DNA from: Nilaparvata lugens | Taxonomy: Eukaryota > Arthropoda > Insecta > Hemiptera > Delphacidae | Length of the DNA: 64,000 nucleotides | Assembly (NCBI RefSeq): GCF_014356525.2 | Contig: NC_052508.1 | Coordinates: 39,032,613 to 39,096,612 of the forward strand | Direction: 5' to 3' | Part shown: in pieces, positions 1-11,641 of the stretch | Position numbering within the stretch: position 1 is the stretch's first letter | How the letters are laid out: every line of letters starts with the position of its first letter | The notes under the pieces: model-generated | The model's input: only the letters and a program-made list of their open reading frames with translations | Databases searched by the model: none | What the model was told of the DNA's origin: nothing | Program-made: the position numbers and the translations under genes

Positions 1-86
1 ATTTTTACGGCCCTAGGGCTGTAAAATAACCTTGAAGTCAGCTGATTCTGATTTGATGTGAACATGTTTACAAAATAGTTTATGAA

Positions 87-419
87 ACGGAATAAGTTTA
101 TGCTTCTAGAATTGAATAAAGTATTTTGCAATAAGATACTATCATTTTATTTGGATGAATGAAATACAAATGAGATATTATAAACTATTCAAATTCAATT
201 TTCAGAGTATAATAGAATCTAACCTCAAACCTCCTAGTACTGCGTTTATCACGGAACATAGTGGATAAACGGAATTATTTTATGCTTCTAGAATTCAATA
301 AAGTATTCTGCAATAATATACTATCATTCTATTTGGATGAATAAAATACAGATAAGATATATATTATTATAAACTATTCAAATAATTCGATTTTCAGAGT
401 AGGATAGAACTTCTAACCT
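87..419. repeat. Old tandem duplication, two units
   Basis: Positions 87-225 and 269-419 are diverged direct copies: both begin ACGGAAT, pass through TATGCTTCTAGAATT and end near TCTAACCT. They differ by several substitutions and short AT indels, so the duplication is not recent. No coding potential is seen. Confidence 0.75.
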
Positions 420-2876
420 GAACTTCCATTGACATTCAGATTGGCCAAATTTCAAGTGTGCTAAAACAGCTGATCAAAAACTTTTCATTATTTGTGTTTA
501 TCATTCAATAATTAAAACATTTATAATAATATCATCTTATTGTCATTGGAAGAATAAAAAGTTTAAACTCAACCTCTTACATAATTGAACATAATCTTTT
601 AGGTTATTTAGACAAATCAGAATAAAAAATAAAAATACTTGGACAATTTCCTGATATTCAGATTACCTCAGATTTGCTAGAGCTATGACCTTCCACTTTT
701 GCTTTTGGAAGTGCTTATAATAGACAATAAATTATTTTCATATATATATTGTTTATTTTTCTGTGTGGCGAAAAATAACGTTCTCACCATGGGCAAAAAT
801 GTTTTTCCGGCTCTCAATCTTTTCTAGTCCTCGGCCTACGGCCTCGGACTTGAAAACCGATTTCGAGCCAGAAAAGTCTCATTTTCGGCCCTAGGTGCGA
901 AATATACTATTTCACGCTCCCGTCGCATTTCACACTATTGTGCCCAGGGCATTATATACTAAATTAATTACTACCATAATCTATTCATTTATTCATATAC
1001 AAATACGATTAAGGTAAAAACAACAGACATTCACCCCAAACTGTTCTAAACCTCAATTATTGGAATACACAGTCTAAAGGTTATGTAAATGATAAGTTAA
1101 TTCACACACTATTTTGAGTACAAAGAAATGTATCTACTACAATTTTGAATTTTACGTTGTTATTTAAAGCACAAATGAACACAAATAGAATTATAGGTAT
1201 CTTGTAAAGTACAAAATAGATTGTATAATGTCTTCGTTAATAACAATGTTATTAATTGATATTTTTATTAGAATGTTTCTTAAATTCAGTATGAAAACCA
1301 ACACACACGATGAGCTGACTACGATGCGGACTTTGTGACATGTTTTGTTGTCTGAAATAGAAAGCAACAGAATAAATTAGCATACGTTTTTTTTATAAAG
1401 GACACAAAATATATGACAAGATTATGGTACAATTTTTTTCAATAAACGATTTATCATTTATGTGCTAAAATAGTTCAACAAATCAAATCTTCATTTATTT
1501 GTCCCAAAAACATAATTACAATGAAAAATTAGAGAAAAATTCCATACACGATACAAAATGAAAAATGAATAAATACCATCAAAAAGAATAAGATATTTAT
1601 GAATGAATTGAATATATAAATGGATGAATTAAAGTATAATGAATAAATATATTAAAACTGAAGTCCCTGCAAGGTTCAAAAAAGCTGAGCGCAGAGGCCG
1701 ATGGTTCAATGATTGAATAACAATGAAGATAATAATGGGATAACATGAAACTTGGATTTGCTATCAAACATTTATTGAGAAAATCGGGAAGAGAAACAGG
1801 GAGTGAGGAAGGGAACATAAATAGCAGAGAAAAAGCATAAGGGAAAGTAAAGAAAAGTTTAAAATTACATAAAAATCATTAGAAGTCTTTATATGAGGAT
1901 AGGAGGAAATTTCTCTAGATGAAAGCTAATATTAGTCCAGTCAATATAGATATAAAAAAGGGGATGTGCTTGCAATGTATATTGTAGTTATAATTTTTGA
2001 ATGTATTACTCGGATACATGAGAAAAGTCCAGAATCACTTTTTTTAGGCAAAATTTCCTTGTGCTAAATACAGAGTGGCCCAGAAACATCGTATTTTCGG
2101 TTCATTATCCAGTTTTCAGCTATTTCCGCAAATCTAGCAATACCGTATATTGAAGTAAAATCATCTTTATTCACTTCATTTTACAAAGCATAAACAATAA
2201 TAAAAATATCAAATGCACTCCTCATTAGGCTAGGCCTGCGTCGAGAAGGAATAATTAGTCTGGAAATAATTTAAAAAAATTCCTATATTGAATCAATATG
2301 TTGAAAAATAGTTTTATGAAATAGAGAAATGATGATGTAAAGAGAGAACATGATGTCAACTGCATGCTTGCTCTCTTCGAGCGCATGGTAGTAGTTTAGT
2401 TTATCCTTATTTCCAGCATCGAATAATCAAGTTTATGGATAAAACCAAATTACAAAGTATTATAATTTGAGTGATAAACACATTGATCGTGGACATTGGT
2501 TCCGCTTTGCACTATTGCTACTGCTGTCATACAGTCCTCATATAATTCCAAAAAACAACTGTCATAATAAAAAAAATTAGTTATTTGTTTGGATTCACCA
2601 ACATCGACTTTCTGGGCCCTGTTGCATGATAAAATACAAGCTAATGTTCTGGTTATTTCCTATTCTAATAGCCAACTGACTACTAATATTATTGGGTTTT
2701 ATTTTCACATGCAATAGCCCCCTAGTGGGGCGTAAATAAAATACAGATATTCGTGAAGCTGCGTAATAGATCAAGTAGAAGATATTGCAAAAATACAATT
2801 GTATTAAATAATTGGTAGGCCTATTGAAAGTAATTAGTAACTTTGCTATAGCAAAAACTGAAAATTATCAAGACCT
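420..2876. other. Intergenic AT-rich DNA, no gene recognised
   Basis: No open frame here resembles a protein. The 73-codon frame at 1597-1818 on the minus strand is low complexity. A short GC-richer patch at 770-960 contains a palindromic CCTCGGCCTACGGCCTCGG motif, and GGCCCTAG occurs both there and at the window start, which looks like a dispersed repeat. Nothing else was seen. Confidence 0.5.
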
Positions 2877-3599
2877 GATAGGTTGATATTGAAGAAACTG
2901 ACCTGATACGTGATAAATTGTTCACCAGACATACATCAGTTTTAACCAGCAGCAAGTTTCAACAAGAGATCAGTGAGCATGTGCTACATTATCTGAAAAG
3001 AGAAAATTTCTAAATTAAATAATAATGTACAATATTATTAATAATAATCTTTCTTAGAGCAGCTCTCGTTACACGTTGCCTAGGCATCCATGAATGGATC
3101 GTATCCTAAATACATAGGGTATAACAATGAATAGTCATAATTGAATTAATATCAATAGTCTCGAATAGCAAAGGTTAAATCTATTGGTGGGGGAAGGGCG
3201 GTGTTTACCAAAATGTGTCCTCGATGCTATCAAAATACCAAATTTTGTATGTATGCTGAAGATAGAAGTTTGTGCATAGTAGACAATATATTAAATTCTC
3301 TAAAAACTCAATGAAAAGATTCATCATTAATTTTAGAAAAATCGTTTGAGTAGATTAGATTTGATAGGTTGATACTGAAAAAACAGACCTGATACTAGAT
3401 ATTATATTGTTAACCAGCCATACATTAGTTTCAACAAGAGGTTAGTGAGCATGCGCCGTATTATCGATAAAAATAAAACTTCTAATTATTACAAAATTAA
3501 ATAATAATGTACATTGATAATAATAATCTTTCTAAGAGCGCTTCTCGTTTCACAAAGTAAATGCCCATGCATTCACGGATGGATCGTGTCCAAAATACA
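2877..3599. repeat. Tandem duplication, target of the LTR element
   Basis: A unit of about 470 bp occurs at 2877-3345 and again at 3361-3599, where it is cut by the LTR retrotransposon and resumes at 11442-11640. Shared landmarks are the run TTAAATAATAATGTACA, the motif ATGGATCGT and, past the break, AAATTTTGTATGTATG. Copy one keeps the unoccupied site (about AAATACATAGGG), so the pre-insertion sequence of the element can be read directly. Confidence 0.75.
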
Positions 3600-3728
3600 A
3601 GTTAAGTAAATAGGAATAAAACGTCTCATTCAAACTCAGACAAAGAATGATTGTTTATTTAATCAACATCATAATCTTAGCTGTCTCCATAGAGATAGTG
3701 AAAGACGTCAGCTGAGGTTTCCGTAACT
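3600..3728 (-). repeat. 3' LTR of the Ty3/gypsy element
   Basis: 129 bp, near-identical to 11313-11441; only a few substitutions separate the two copies, which implies a fairly recent insertion. On the minus strand it starts AGTTACGGAAAC and ends TACTTAACT, giving a 5-bp terminal inverted repeat. It is very short for a Ty3/gypsy LTR. Confidence 0.92.
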
Positions 3729-3738
3729 ACCCCCCTCC
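3729..3738 (-). promoter_or_regulatory. Polypurine tract
   Basis: Read on the minus strand this is GGAGGGGGGT immediately before the LTR start AGTTACGG. Position and composition match the plus-strand priming site of LTR retrotransposons. Confidence 0.8.
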
Positions 3739-3831
3739 AGTCTTTACTATCTCTATTATAGAGATGTAAATAGAACTCATAAAAACAAAACATGGAAAAC
3801 AACATAATAAAAACATTTTGGAAATCTTTCC

Positions 3832-6800
3832 TTACTCATCTTCATTATAGTTCCTTTTCGATCTTCTAATCTCACTCAAATGCACAATTTCATGTCTACC
3901 TCGTCCATTGTTGTGTTGCTTTTTTACCTCCACTCGGTTCCTATGTAATAGATCAATCACTTCATATGGTCCAACAAATCTATGATCCGATTTCGTTCTC
4001 TTGTGATGATTTTTCTTGAAGATTATGTCACCTACTTTTATTTTATTCATGTCTTCAGCCACCTCCAAATTATACTTTTTTGTCCTCCGAACTTTCTCGT
4101 TCATGATTTTTCTCTCCACTTCTCTATGCTCCTCTGGATGTTCAACTAACTCAAATGGTGAAAAATTTGTTGAAGAATGTATGCTACTATTATATGCCAA
4201 AATAGCTCTTGCCATTGCTTCTTCCCCACAGATGTTTCTATCAACTTCTAATAAGTGCAAATGTTCAGTTAGCGTGCTATGTAAACGTTCCATCATTCCA
4301 TGAGATTGCAGATGTCCTACTGTAGTGAAGTGGCTGTCGATACCAAGTTCCTCTAAAAGTTTTTTGATCCGATTGTTGTCGAATTCTTTTCCTTTATCCA
4401 TTAACAACATGTTGGGGGTATTGAAGAGCCCAAAAAATGCTAGTAAATTTTGTTCCATGCACTTGGCTGTTTTATTCTTTAAAATCCATGCAGAAGCAAG
4501 CCTTGTAAAACAATCGATTGTAGTAAGATACTTCAGTTTATTGTAATAGAAAATGTCAACTTGAATTATTTCTGCTGGTCTTGCGGGAGTAGGTGTGACC
4601 ATCTGAGGCGTCTTGTAAGGCTTTCTGTCATATTTTGCTATATTGCATGCTGCACACTTTCCCAGCACATTTCTTATTGTTTTGGCCATATTCAGCCAAT
4701 AATACTGCCGTTTCAGGTGTTGCAACGTTTCCTTTTCCCCTCTATGGTTGGTCCTTCCAATGTGATATTGTTCTACAACTTCTTGTTGTTCTCTTCTATC
4801 TTCAACTGTTTTAACTTGTCTATCACAAATTATCAAGTGTATTTTTGAGTCCCAGCATTCATCTTTATGAAAGCTCTTAATTTTATCAATAAAATCTTTT
4901 TCCTTGGAAAATATAGAATAAACTTTCCCCCTTACCATCAACTGCTTTATTGTATGTTTCAGTTCATCATCTGTCGCCTGAGGGCCAATTGTAATTGTAT
5001 AAGTATGAATTGGGCCATAACGATGGGTAGTTTTTGTTATACCTCCAAAGTTTTGTCTTTCAAGAATTATTTGATTACGTTTATCATTTATAATGCAATT
5101 TTCCATCACTTCCAAATTAATTTGCTTCACTTGTAAAGGATTTATATTCCGAGATAAACAATCAGCAACTACATTATCTACTCCTTTAATGTGTTGAATT
5201 TTGAATGAGTAAACAGCCAATTTTTCTTTCCACTTGGTTATCCTGGCGGATGTTTCTTTCAGCTTATTCATCCATAAAAGTGGCATGTGATCTGTTCTTA
5301 GCACAAATTCATTTCCGTAAAGGTATGGTCTAAAATTCTCAACACACCATACAATAGCAAGAAATTCCCTTTCAATTGTACTATAACGCCTCTCGGCCGG
5401 AGTAAGTTTCCTGCTTGCAAAAGCAACCGGTTTCTCATTTTGGGATAGTACACCTCCTATTGCTTCCCCACTAGCATCTGTTGTTAATGTAAAGGGTTGT
5501 TGAAGATCTGGAAACTGAAGTATAGGCGTTGAACAAATTGCTTCTTTACACTTTTCAACTGCTTGGATAACATCTGATGATATGTGGAACTTCACACCTC
5601 TTTTTAATAAGTTTGTTAATGGTTCAGTCATCTGTGCAAATTTGTGAATGAATTTTCTATAATAGCCGACCATGCCTAAAAATGTTTTTATCTCTTTCAA
5701 ATTCTTTGGAATTGGAATGTCTTTTATTGCACTAATTTTCTGGCTGTCAGGACGAACTCCACTTTCCGAAATCACATGACCCATGAATTTCACTTCAGAT
5801 TGACACAAGTTAGTTTTTTCCTTTGACAGCTTAAGGCCAAACTTCCTTATTCTTTCAAATAACTGTGTGAGATGTGCTTTATGATCTTCGAGATTCTTGC
5901 TGAACACAATGATATCATCCATGTAGATTTGTATTGCTTCTTCATTTATGTCTTCTAAAAACTCATCCATCAGCCTTTGAAACGTTGGTACTGCGTTTTT
6001 CAAACCAAAAGGCATCCTTGTAAATTCATAATGTCCTCTCTCAAAGCTAAATGCTGTCTTCTCCATGTCCCTTGGATTCATTCTTATTTGATGGTATCCC
6101 AACTTTAGATCCAGAGTGCTGAAAACTTTAGCTCCGTGCATTCTATCAATCATATCCTCTAGCCTTGGAAGGGGATATCTCTCCAACTCTGTTTGATCAT
6201 TTAAAACTCTGAAATCTACAACCACCCTATGTTTTGGCGGTTCTCCAGGGGAAGACTTTTTTGGTACAACCCATAATGGATTACAAAATGGAGAGATAGA
6301 CTTTTTTATAATGCCCTGTTCTAGCATATCCTTAATGTGTTCTCTAATGATTTTTTTCATTGCATGTGGATACCTTCTGGCTTTTATAAATATTGGTTTT
6401 GATGACTTTAATTGAATTGAGTGCTGAACTCTCCCTGTTGTTGTCAGACTCTCTCCTTCATTATATAAAGTGTCCTTATACTTTTCCAGCATATAGAATG
6501 CTAATTTTTCTTGTTCCTTGTCTATAAATTGTTCATTACAATTTCCTCTCACAATGGAACCCATTAGTAAATGTTTTTCTTTAGCAATTGAATTTTTCGA
6601 TTTATAATTTCTATCCCCCAACTTGATTATCCATTGACCATTTATATTGATAGGAGCAGCTCCAAGATCTCTCATCATATCACAACCAATTATCACATCA
6701 TACTTGTTGTTCATTATTTCTGTTGATACATGAACTCTCATAATTTTTTTAAAACCAATCAATCCAAACAGATTTAAATCTACTTCCCCTTTTAAAGCTT

Positions 6801-7017
6801 TTCTTCCTGTCAAAGTTAACATTTCACAAGAACACCCTTCTATTTTCAAACTATGATCAATTTATATTAATGCTTCTTCCGAAATTATTGTACTGTCCGA
6901 TCCTGTATCATACAAGCAATAAACATCCCAACTCTTCACATAAAATATAGGTAGCTCTCCTTTTTTGCAATCCACTTTTTGTTCCTTGCTACCTATATTC
7001 CTCATCCAAAATCCTCA
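3832..7017 (-). pseudogene. pol: Gypsy-type pol: protease, RT, RNase H, integrase
   Basis: The uninterrupted part, 3832-6861, holds about 1,000 codons. An aspartic protease active site DTGS is at 6898-6909, upstream of an in-frame TAA at 6862-6864; a second in-frame TGA is at 7015-7017. Reverse transcriptase follows, with the YMDD catalytic box and flanking IIVFS. RNase H shows TDASG, an EREFLAIVW block and RTDHMPLLW. Integrase has an HHCC zinc-binding N-terminus, then a core with Asp in VDIF, Asp in LMDKG and Glu in MMERLH, the last two separated by 35 residues as in DD35E integrases. RT, RNase H and integrase look intact; only the protease end is broken. Family assignment is secure; the exact clade is not. 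Confidence 0.93.
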
Positions 7018-7126
7018 ATCTTTATTCCTACCTTTCTTTGTCGATAATTTGGTTGATTTATTTTCCTTCAATTCAGGCCAGTCTTTTTCATTTTTCTCTC
7101 GATATTGACTTTCATAACGGTAACAG

Positions 7127-7562
7127 CTATTTTCTATTTCTATTTTCTATTTCACTATCTGAGGAGTGAGTTAAACTCTCTCCATCAGAACTACCTTCCA
7201 AATTTTTTTTGCGATTTTCCTTCCTCCTCAAAGCATTGACTTCTCTTCTTCCAAAATTCTTTTTTGGGGTAACTTCCTTTCTATAAATGTAAGGACATTC
7301 TCTGGCAAAATGCCCTTCTTCCCTACACTCCCAACACTCGCTTCGTGCTAATTTCCCTTCTCTTTCCTTTCTATTTCCTTTCCCATTAGTAACCAATCCC
7401 TTTACATCAGTTCTCCATTTCTGGTTCGATCTGTTACCATAAACAGGAGAGGTTCTACTATTAAGTGAATATCTTCTCTTATTCTCAACCACTCTCCAAT
7501 TTGAGTGTCTATGACTAGCTTCTTTCCAATAAGACTCCTCATCTTTGACAATTTGAATAGTC
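7127..7562 (-). pseudogene. gag: Gag, C-terminal part with zinc knuckle
   Basis: Second half of gag, continuing in the same frame as 10656-11242 once the hAT element and one copy of its 8-bp duplication are ignored. It contains one CCHC zinc knuckle (CWECREEGHFARECP, spacing C-2-C-4-H-4-C), the nucleic-acid-binding nucleocapsid motif. It is flanked by basic stretches and ends in an acidic, serine-rich tail. Stop TAG at 7127-7129. The pol frame is offset from gag, but stops in the junction region prevent a firm statement on the original recoding mechanism. Confidence 0.85.
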
Positions 7563-8243
7563 CAGGGGTGCCCACAAGGGGGGGGCATGGCGCAATTTGC
7601 GCCATCAATATTTTTGGGGGGGGGGGGGCATGATTTTTTGTATATTTTATGTCAACATTTTGAATTATGATTAAAAAATCAAGGTATTAAATAGAGATAT
7701 CCTAATGTAGTTAATTTTTCTCACCTTTACAATGTTATATTTTGCCAAGTGTAACTCAATATAAAGCATAAGCACAATTGATAATATTTTGTATGCAGGA
7801 ATTTTAGTAATTTTAAGCCTATGAGTTTGAAGGTAAATCTTTGACAAAAATAAATTATAACTTCATCATCCACTATTATTCTGATTTCCTTTGCTTCATT
7901 TTAATTTTTATGGTCCTGTGTTTGAGTTTCCTTGCTGTTGCAAGAAATATGCGATATTTTTCTCATTTTCACAGTTTCGCCAGTTTTTCGATATAAACAG
8001 TGATGCAATATCAATTTAGGGCAACTCAGCTTATAGAGCATGAAATTTTCTCTCATTTAAGACCAATCGCAAGTTTCTATCATGCATTGTACTCATTTTA
8101 GAGACTCTTTAATAACAGTAAAATCGCAAGAAAAATGAGAAAATAAAGATCATCATTCAATTGGCTGTAACTTTTGAACGGTATTGAAAACAGAAGTATA
8201 TTTCATGGGAGTGAAAAGAGGAGAAAATTCATCACAACCTCGA

Positions 8244-8393
8244 CCACTTTTTGGATTTTGCATCTGAAGTGTTCCACAAGATACGCAACGTTGCATATGC
8301 CAGACTGTGAGAATGAGGAAAATATCACAAATTTATCGCACATTCAAAGTTGCGTATCTTGTGGAACACTTCAGATATAAAATCCAAAAAGTA
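8244..8393. repeat. Hairpin-forming inverted repeat
   Basis: Arms of about 45 bp at 8244-8288 and 8349-8393 are near-perfect complements, centred on CTGAAGTGTTCCACAAGATA, with a loop of about 60 bp. The DNA could form a stable cruciform. It may be a small MITE or a structural part of the hAT element; no duplication was identified at its ends. Confidence 0.7.
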
Positions 8394-8651
8394 GTCCTGC
8401 GCGACCACTCAATTCATTGGAAATTTATTATCTTTAATATTATATAGAGAATGCTTTTTCTCGAAAAATTCAAGGCTCTCGAGATTAAATGGAAAACTTA
8501 AAAAAATCCAAAATTTTGGGGTGAAGTCGCCTTCTGGTGTGTCAGCAAATTTCAGATTAGAATTCAGCGCCCCAAAATATATATAGGACCATCGAAAAAA
8601 AATATTTCGGGGCTGTTTCCTGAAAAACGACCATTTGACGGGACTATAAGT

Positions 8652-9075
8652 TGTTATCCTATTATAATAGCGAGCAATTTATGTACATCTGTTTATATTT
8701 TTCCATTTCTATATCTGGTTATCTGGCTATCTGGTTATTTATGTTTAACGGATCTCGGAAACGGCTCTAACGATTTTCACGAAATTCGGAATATAGTAGG
8801 TTTATGATATCAAAATTCGATTGCACTAAGTCTCATCCCTGAGAAAACTCCATGAAGGACATGAAAAGGATAATTCATCCTTGGAATAACAGATGATGAT
8901 TTCCGAAATATATTTTTCGTAGTGAATAAATCAAACTTCGGGTAAGTAACAGTTTTGGGCTGTGCCTGTTAGTACTTCCCCAATCATTTTAAAGAAATGA
9001 TTATCAATGAAATAAATCTGTTTATCAATGAATAAATAACTAGCAAAGCTCGATGCCCCGATATTTGGTATTAAT
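8652..9075 (+). repeat. Dispersed repeat family R1, copy 1
   Basis: Begins near ATCCTAT...AGCGAGCAATTT, contains ACGGCTCTAACGATTTTCAC and GTAGGTTTATGATAT, and ends near AAAGCTCGATGCCCCGATAT. The same series of landmarks recurs at 30513-30945 and, interrupted, at 61945-62960; the 5' half recurs inverted at 9665-9895. Class unknown. The TC-start and the GAAGCTC...CCCGATAT end recall non-autonomous Helitron-like repeats, but this is a weak inference. Confidence 0.7.
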
Positions 9076-9664
9076 AGATAGAATTAACAAAATGTACTTG
9101 TTCAGATGATATCTTTATTCCAAAAACCAAACCATTTAAAGATACATTTTGTTCGACTTGTGTTATTTACTCCTGTAATGTTAAAAAGTAAATACTACCA
9201 ACAACACAACATCAGTGACAACCTATTCCAATTCATGATAAATATCGGGGCACCGAGCTCCATTCTAGAGTGCATACAAAAGCATATAAAAATTATTACG
9301 AAAGAAGAAATTATAATAAATATTCATAGTTCATACACAAAGGTTCTATCTAATCACAGTGGATTGAGATTAATTCGCAGAGGAATGCAAAAATTTCTCT
9401 CACAAAAGCATGTTAAATTTTAATCCTGATTCATGTCACGTGAACCAAATCACAGAAGACCATCTCAAAAAGATAGCTTATCTGATTGGTTCTACTGGAA
9501 TTGATCAGGATTAAAATTTAACCGGCTTTTGTACAACTGTCACTAAGTACCTGATTGAATTATGTACAAAAGTTCAACAGCTGAGTCATAATTTTGTCTC
9601 AGTCCCACACACATGCACTCGCTCACTCACTTCCATCATCAACAGACGCCGAAATTATCAGCTG

Positions 9665-9895
9665 TTTTTCCAAGGATGAATAAATTCTTTTAATGTCCTT
9701 CAGCGAGTTTCCCCAGGGATGAGACCTGGTGTAATCGAATTTTCATATTATAAACCTACTATGTTCTGAATTTCGTGAAAATCGTTAGAGCCGTTTTCGA
9801 GATCCGGTGAAATACAAACATATAAACATCTAAAAATTTAAACATAAAACATCTAAAGATCTAAACAGAAATTGCTCGTTCAATAGTATAGGATT
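9665..9895 (-). repeat. Dispersed repeat family R1, inverted partial copy
   Basis: This is an inverted copy of the 5' half of the 8652-9075 repeat, sharing GTTAGAGCCGTTTTCGAGAT and AAATTGCTCG. Together with that copy it makes a large inverted repeat of about 1.24 kb inside the hAT element. The roughly 590 bp between the copies (9076-9664) shows no recognisable gene. Confidence 0.7.
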
Positions 9896-10318
9896 TAGAA
9901 TACCTAAACTTGCCGACATTATATATTGTATGAATAAGATCGTTCCAAATTTGTATGAATGTTTACCAAGATTGCTATGCAATATTCTTTTGCAATAAAG
10001 AATTATCAATGATATTATTATTCAACTTTTTATAAGTAACCTTAACATTTAAAAAGCAAAGCCTCCCTTACTTATCTTTCAATATCCTATTAAAAAATGT
10101 GTCATGTAGTTTTTCCTGATGTGTAATGAAGTTCTTTCTAGTCCTCCCGAACAAGAACGGGTGCACTGCTAGTCTCAAAAATAATATCAAAAAAATACTT
10201 TATTTCTATTTTAAAGAGATAAGAAACGATGGTATATATTTTTACAATATTATGAAAACAGAAAGAATTCCTCACAAGATCAAAGGTAAATAATGTCCTT
10301 TGGAAGATTAGAATGTAG

Positions 10319-10483
10319 AGGTGCGTACAGATATACGCGCCGCGAACATGAGCAATTCACTTTCAATCAGCTGATTATATCTGTATTTTTACAGAAACGG
10401 TAAAATACAGATATAAAAAGCTTGGCATCAGCTGATTAAAAGTGAATTGCTCATCTTCGCGGCGCGTATATCTGTAAGCACCT
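10319..10483. mobile_element. Palindromic MITE, 165 bp
   Basis: The ends AGGTGCGTACAGATATACGC and the complement of GTATATCTGTAAGCACCT form inverted repeats of about 50 bp containing a CGCGCCGCGAA block and TCAGCTGAT. The middle is itself palindromic around TTTTTACAGAAACGG. Almost the whole element can fold into one hairpin. The superfamily cannot be decided: the flanks read TAG on one side and TAA on the other. Confidence 0.8.
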
Positions 10484-10655
10484 TAAGATGTGAATTTTAT
10501 TGTCATACACTGACTAATGTTAAAAACTAAAGAGTTGGGAGTTGGGGTACTTTGGGGGGGGTCATTACACATGGATTGGGGGGGGGGCATTACACTTGAA
10601 TTGGGGGGGGCATGCGCCATTGGCCTTGGGGGGGCTGGGCACCCCTGGAATAGTC

Positions 10656-11242
10656 TCTTCTAAAGACTGAGGTTTTGCAATTTTCACACTCGTACATACT
10701 CGCTCCGAAGCTGCTCTTAACAAAACTTCCATTGATAACTCTTCATAGATTTTATTTCTCCATACCCCTTCCTCTTTAGTATTACACGAATCTAAAACTT
10801 TCGATTTCAATTCTTTAACCAATTGCGATAACCGATTGGCAAAACTACCAATTGACTCTCCCAAATCACGATTCAATTCCAACACTCTCATTGCCATTGC
10901 AGAGACTGATTTCCTTGCACCTGCATAACGTTCTTTAAGGGCTTTTTTAACATCCTCCCAAGATGAACTGAACGATAATCCCAAATCAACCATAATTGAT
11001 GTACTTATTCTAGACAAGAAAAACGAATGCAGGTTTGTAGTTGTTAATTCATCAAAATTACTGTCAATAATTTGAGAATGGATGGCATCCATTCTCTCCA
11101 AGAATAGACTAAGTTCTTTTACCTCTCCTTGGAACTCCTGAATTGATCCGATCAAATTCATGAGACATTTCACGTCCATAAGTGGTGGTTCTTTCCCGGT
11201 AATTCCAATATTTGATGCAATTTCCTTTTTCCTCCTTGGCAT
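10656..11242 (-). pseudogene. gag: Gag, N-terminal part
   Basis: First part of gag, starting at an ATG whose complement lies at 11240-11242 (MPRRKKE...). About 195 codons of a mostly helical, soluble protein with an LGESIGSFANRLSQLV-type segment resembling the retrotransposon-gag capsid fold. It runs uninterrupted into the hAT insertion and continues in frame at 7562. No membrane segment or signal peptide is seen. Assignment rests on position between the PBS and the zinc-knuckle region and on the capsid-like segment. Confidence 0.85.
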
Positions 11243-11300
11243 TTTCAAAATCTATCCAAAATTCCTATTAACTTCAACTAAAAATACTAGATAATATTTT

Positions 11301-11312
11301 GGTTTCGGCACC
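11301..11312 (-). promoter_or_regulatory. Primer-binding site
   Basis: Adjoining the 5' LTR on the minus strand is GGTGCCGAAACC; with the last LTR base it reads TGGTGCCGAAACC, starting with the TGG that pairs to a tRNA 3' CCA. Which tRNA primes is not assigned. Confidence 0.75.
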
Positions 11313-11441
11313 AGTTAAGTAGATAGGAATAAAACGTCTCATTCAAACTCAGACAAAGAATGATTGTTTATTTAATCAATATCATAATCTTAGCTGTCTC
11401 CATAGAGATAGTGAAAGACGTCAGCTGAGGCTTCCGTAACT
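11313..11441 (-). repeat. 5' LTR of the Ty3/gypsy element
   Basis: 129-bp partner of 3600-3728, same AGTTA...TAACT termini, followed by the TACA duplication at 11442-11445. Promoter and polyadenylation signals must lie within it; an AATAAA-like string is seen on the minus strand in the middle (TTAAATAAACAATC). Confidence 0.92.
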
Positions 11442-11641
11442 TACATATTACAATAACATAGCCTAATACAAAAACAATAAATATATTGGTGGGAAGGGGG
11501 AGTTTCCAAAATGAGTCCTTGATAACAAATTTTGTATGTATGCCAATGATATAAGTTTGTGCATAGCAGAAAAAAATTTATTCTCTGAAAACTTAATGTG
11601 AAGATTCAGTATTTGATTTTAAAAATCACTAGATTATGATC

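Larger units (their letters stand above)
7563..10647. mobile_element. hAT-superfamily DNA element, non-autonomous
   Basis: The ends are perfect 12-bp inverted repeats, CAGGGGTGCCCA at 7563-7574 and its complement at 10636-10647, flanked by a perfect 8-bp duplication GAATAGTC (7555-7562 and 10648-10655). CAGNGGTG-type ends and 8-bp duplications are diagnostic of hAT elements. Both subterminal regions are G-rich with poly-G runs and GCGCCAT motifs. No hAT transposase, BED finger or hATC dimerisation domain is visible; the longest frame inside (9106-9423) is unrelated. It is therefore either non-autonomous or an internally replaced copy, later colonised by other repeats. It sits exactly inside gag, dating it after the LTR element. 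Confidence 0.93.
3600..11441 (-). mobile_element. Ty3/gypsy LTR retrotransposon, broken by a hAT insertion
   Basis: A minus-strand element bounded by two 129-bp LTRs and a 4-bp TACA target duplication (3596-3599 and 11442-11445). Read on the minus strand the order is 5' LTR, primer-binding site, gag, protease, reverse transcriptase, RNase H, integrase, polypurine tract, 3' LTR. LTRs begin AGTTA and end TAACT instead of TG...CA, and the target fits TACATA; both are features of the gypsy/errantivirus group. No env-like frame exists, because only about 100 bp separate the pol stop from the polypurine tract. Gag is split by a 3.1-kb hAT element and the protease region carries two in-frame stops, so this copy is inactive. 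Confidence 0.93.

Noticed and set aside
3738..3831. A possible env gene after pol
   Set aside because: Fewer than 100 bp separate the pol stop from the polypurine tract, so no env can be present.
4016..5136. Four plus-strand frames of 73-95 codons
   Set aside because: They are antisense to the integrase and RNase H region of the gypsy pol.
9106..9423. 105-codon frame inside the hAT element as a transposase
   Set aside because: It lacks a BED finger, the hAT catalytic blocks and the C-terminal dimerisation motif; the composition is AT-driven.
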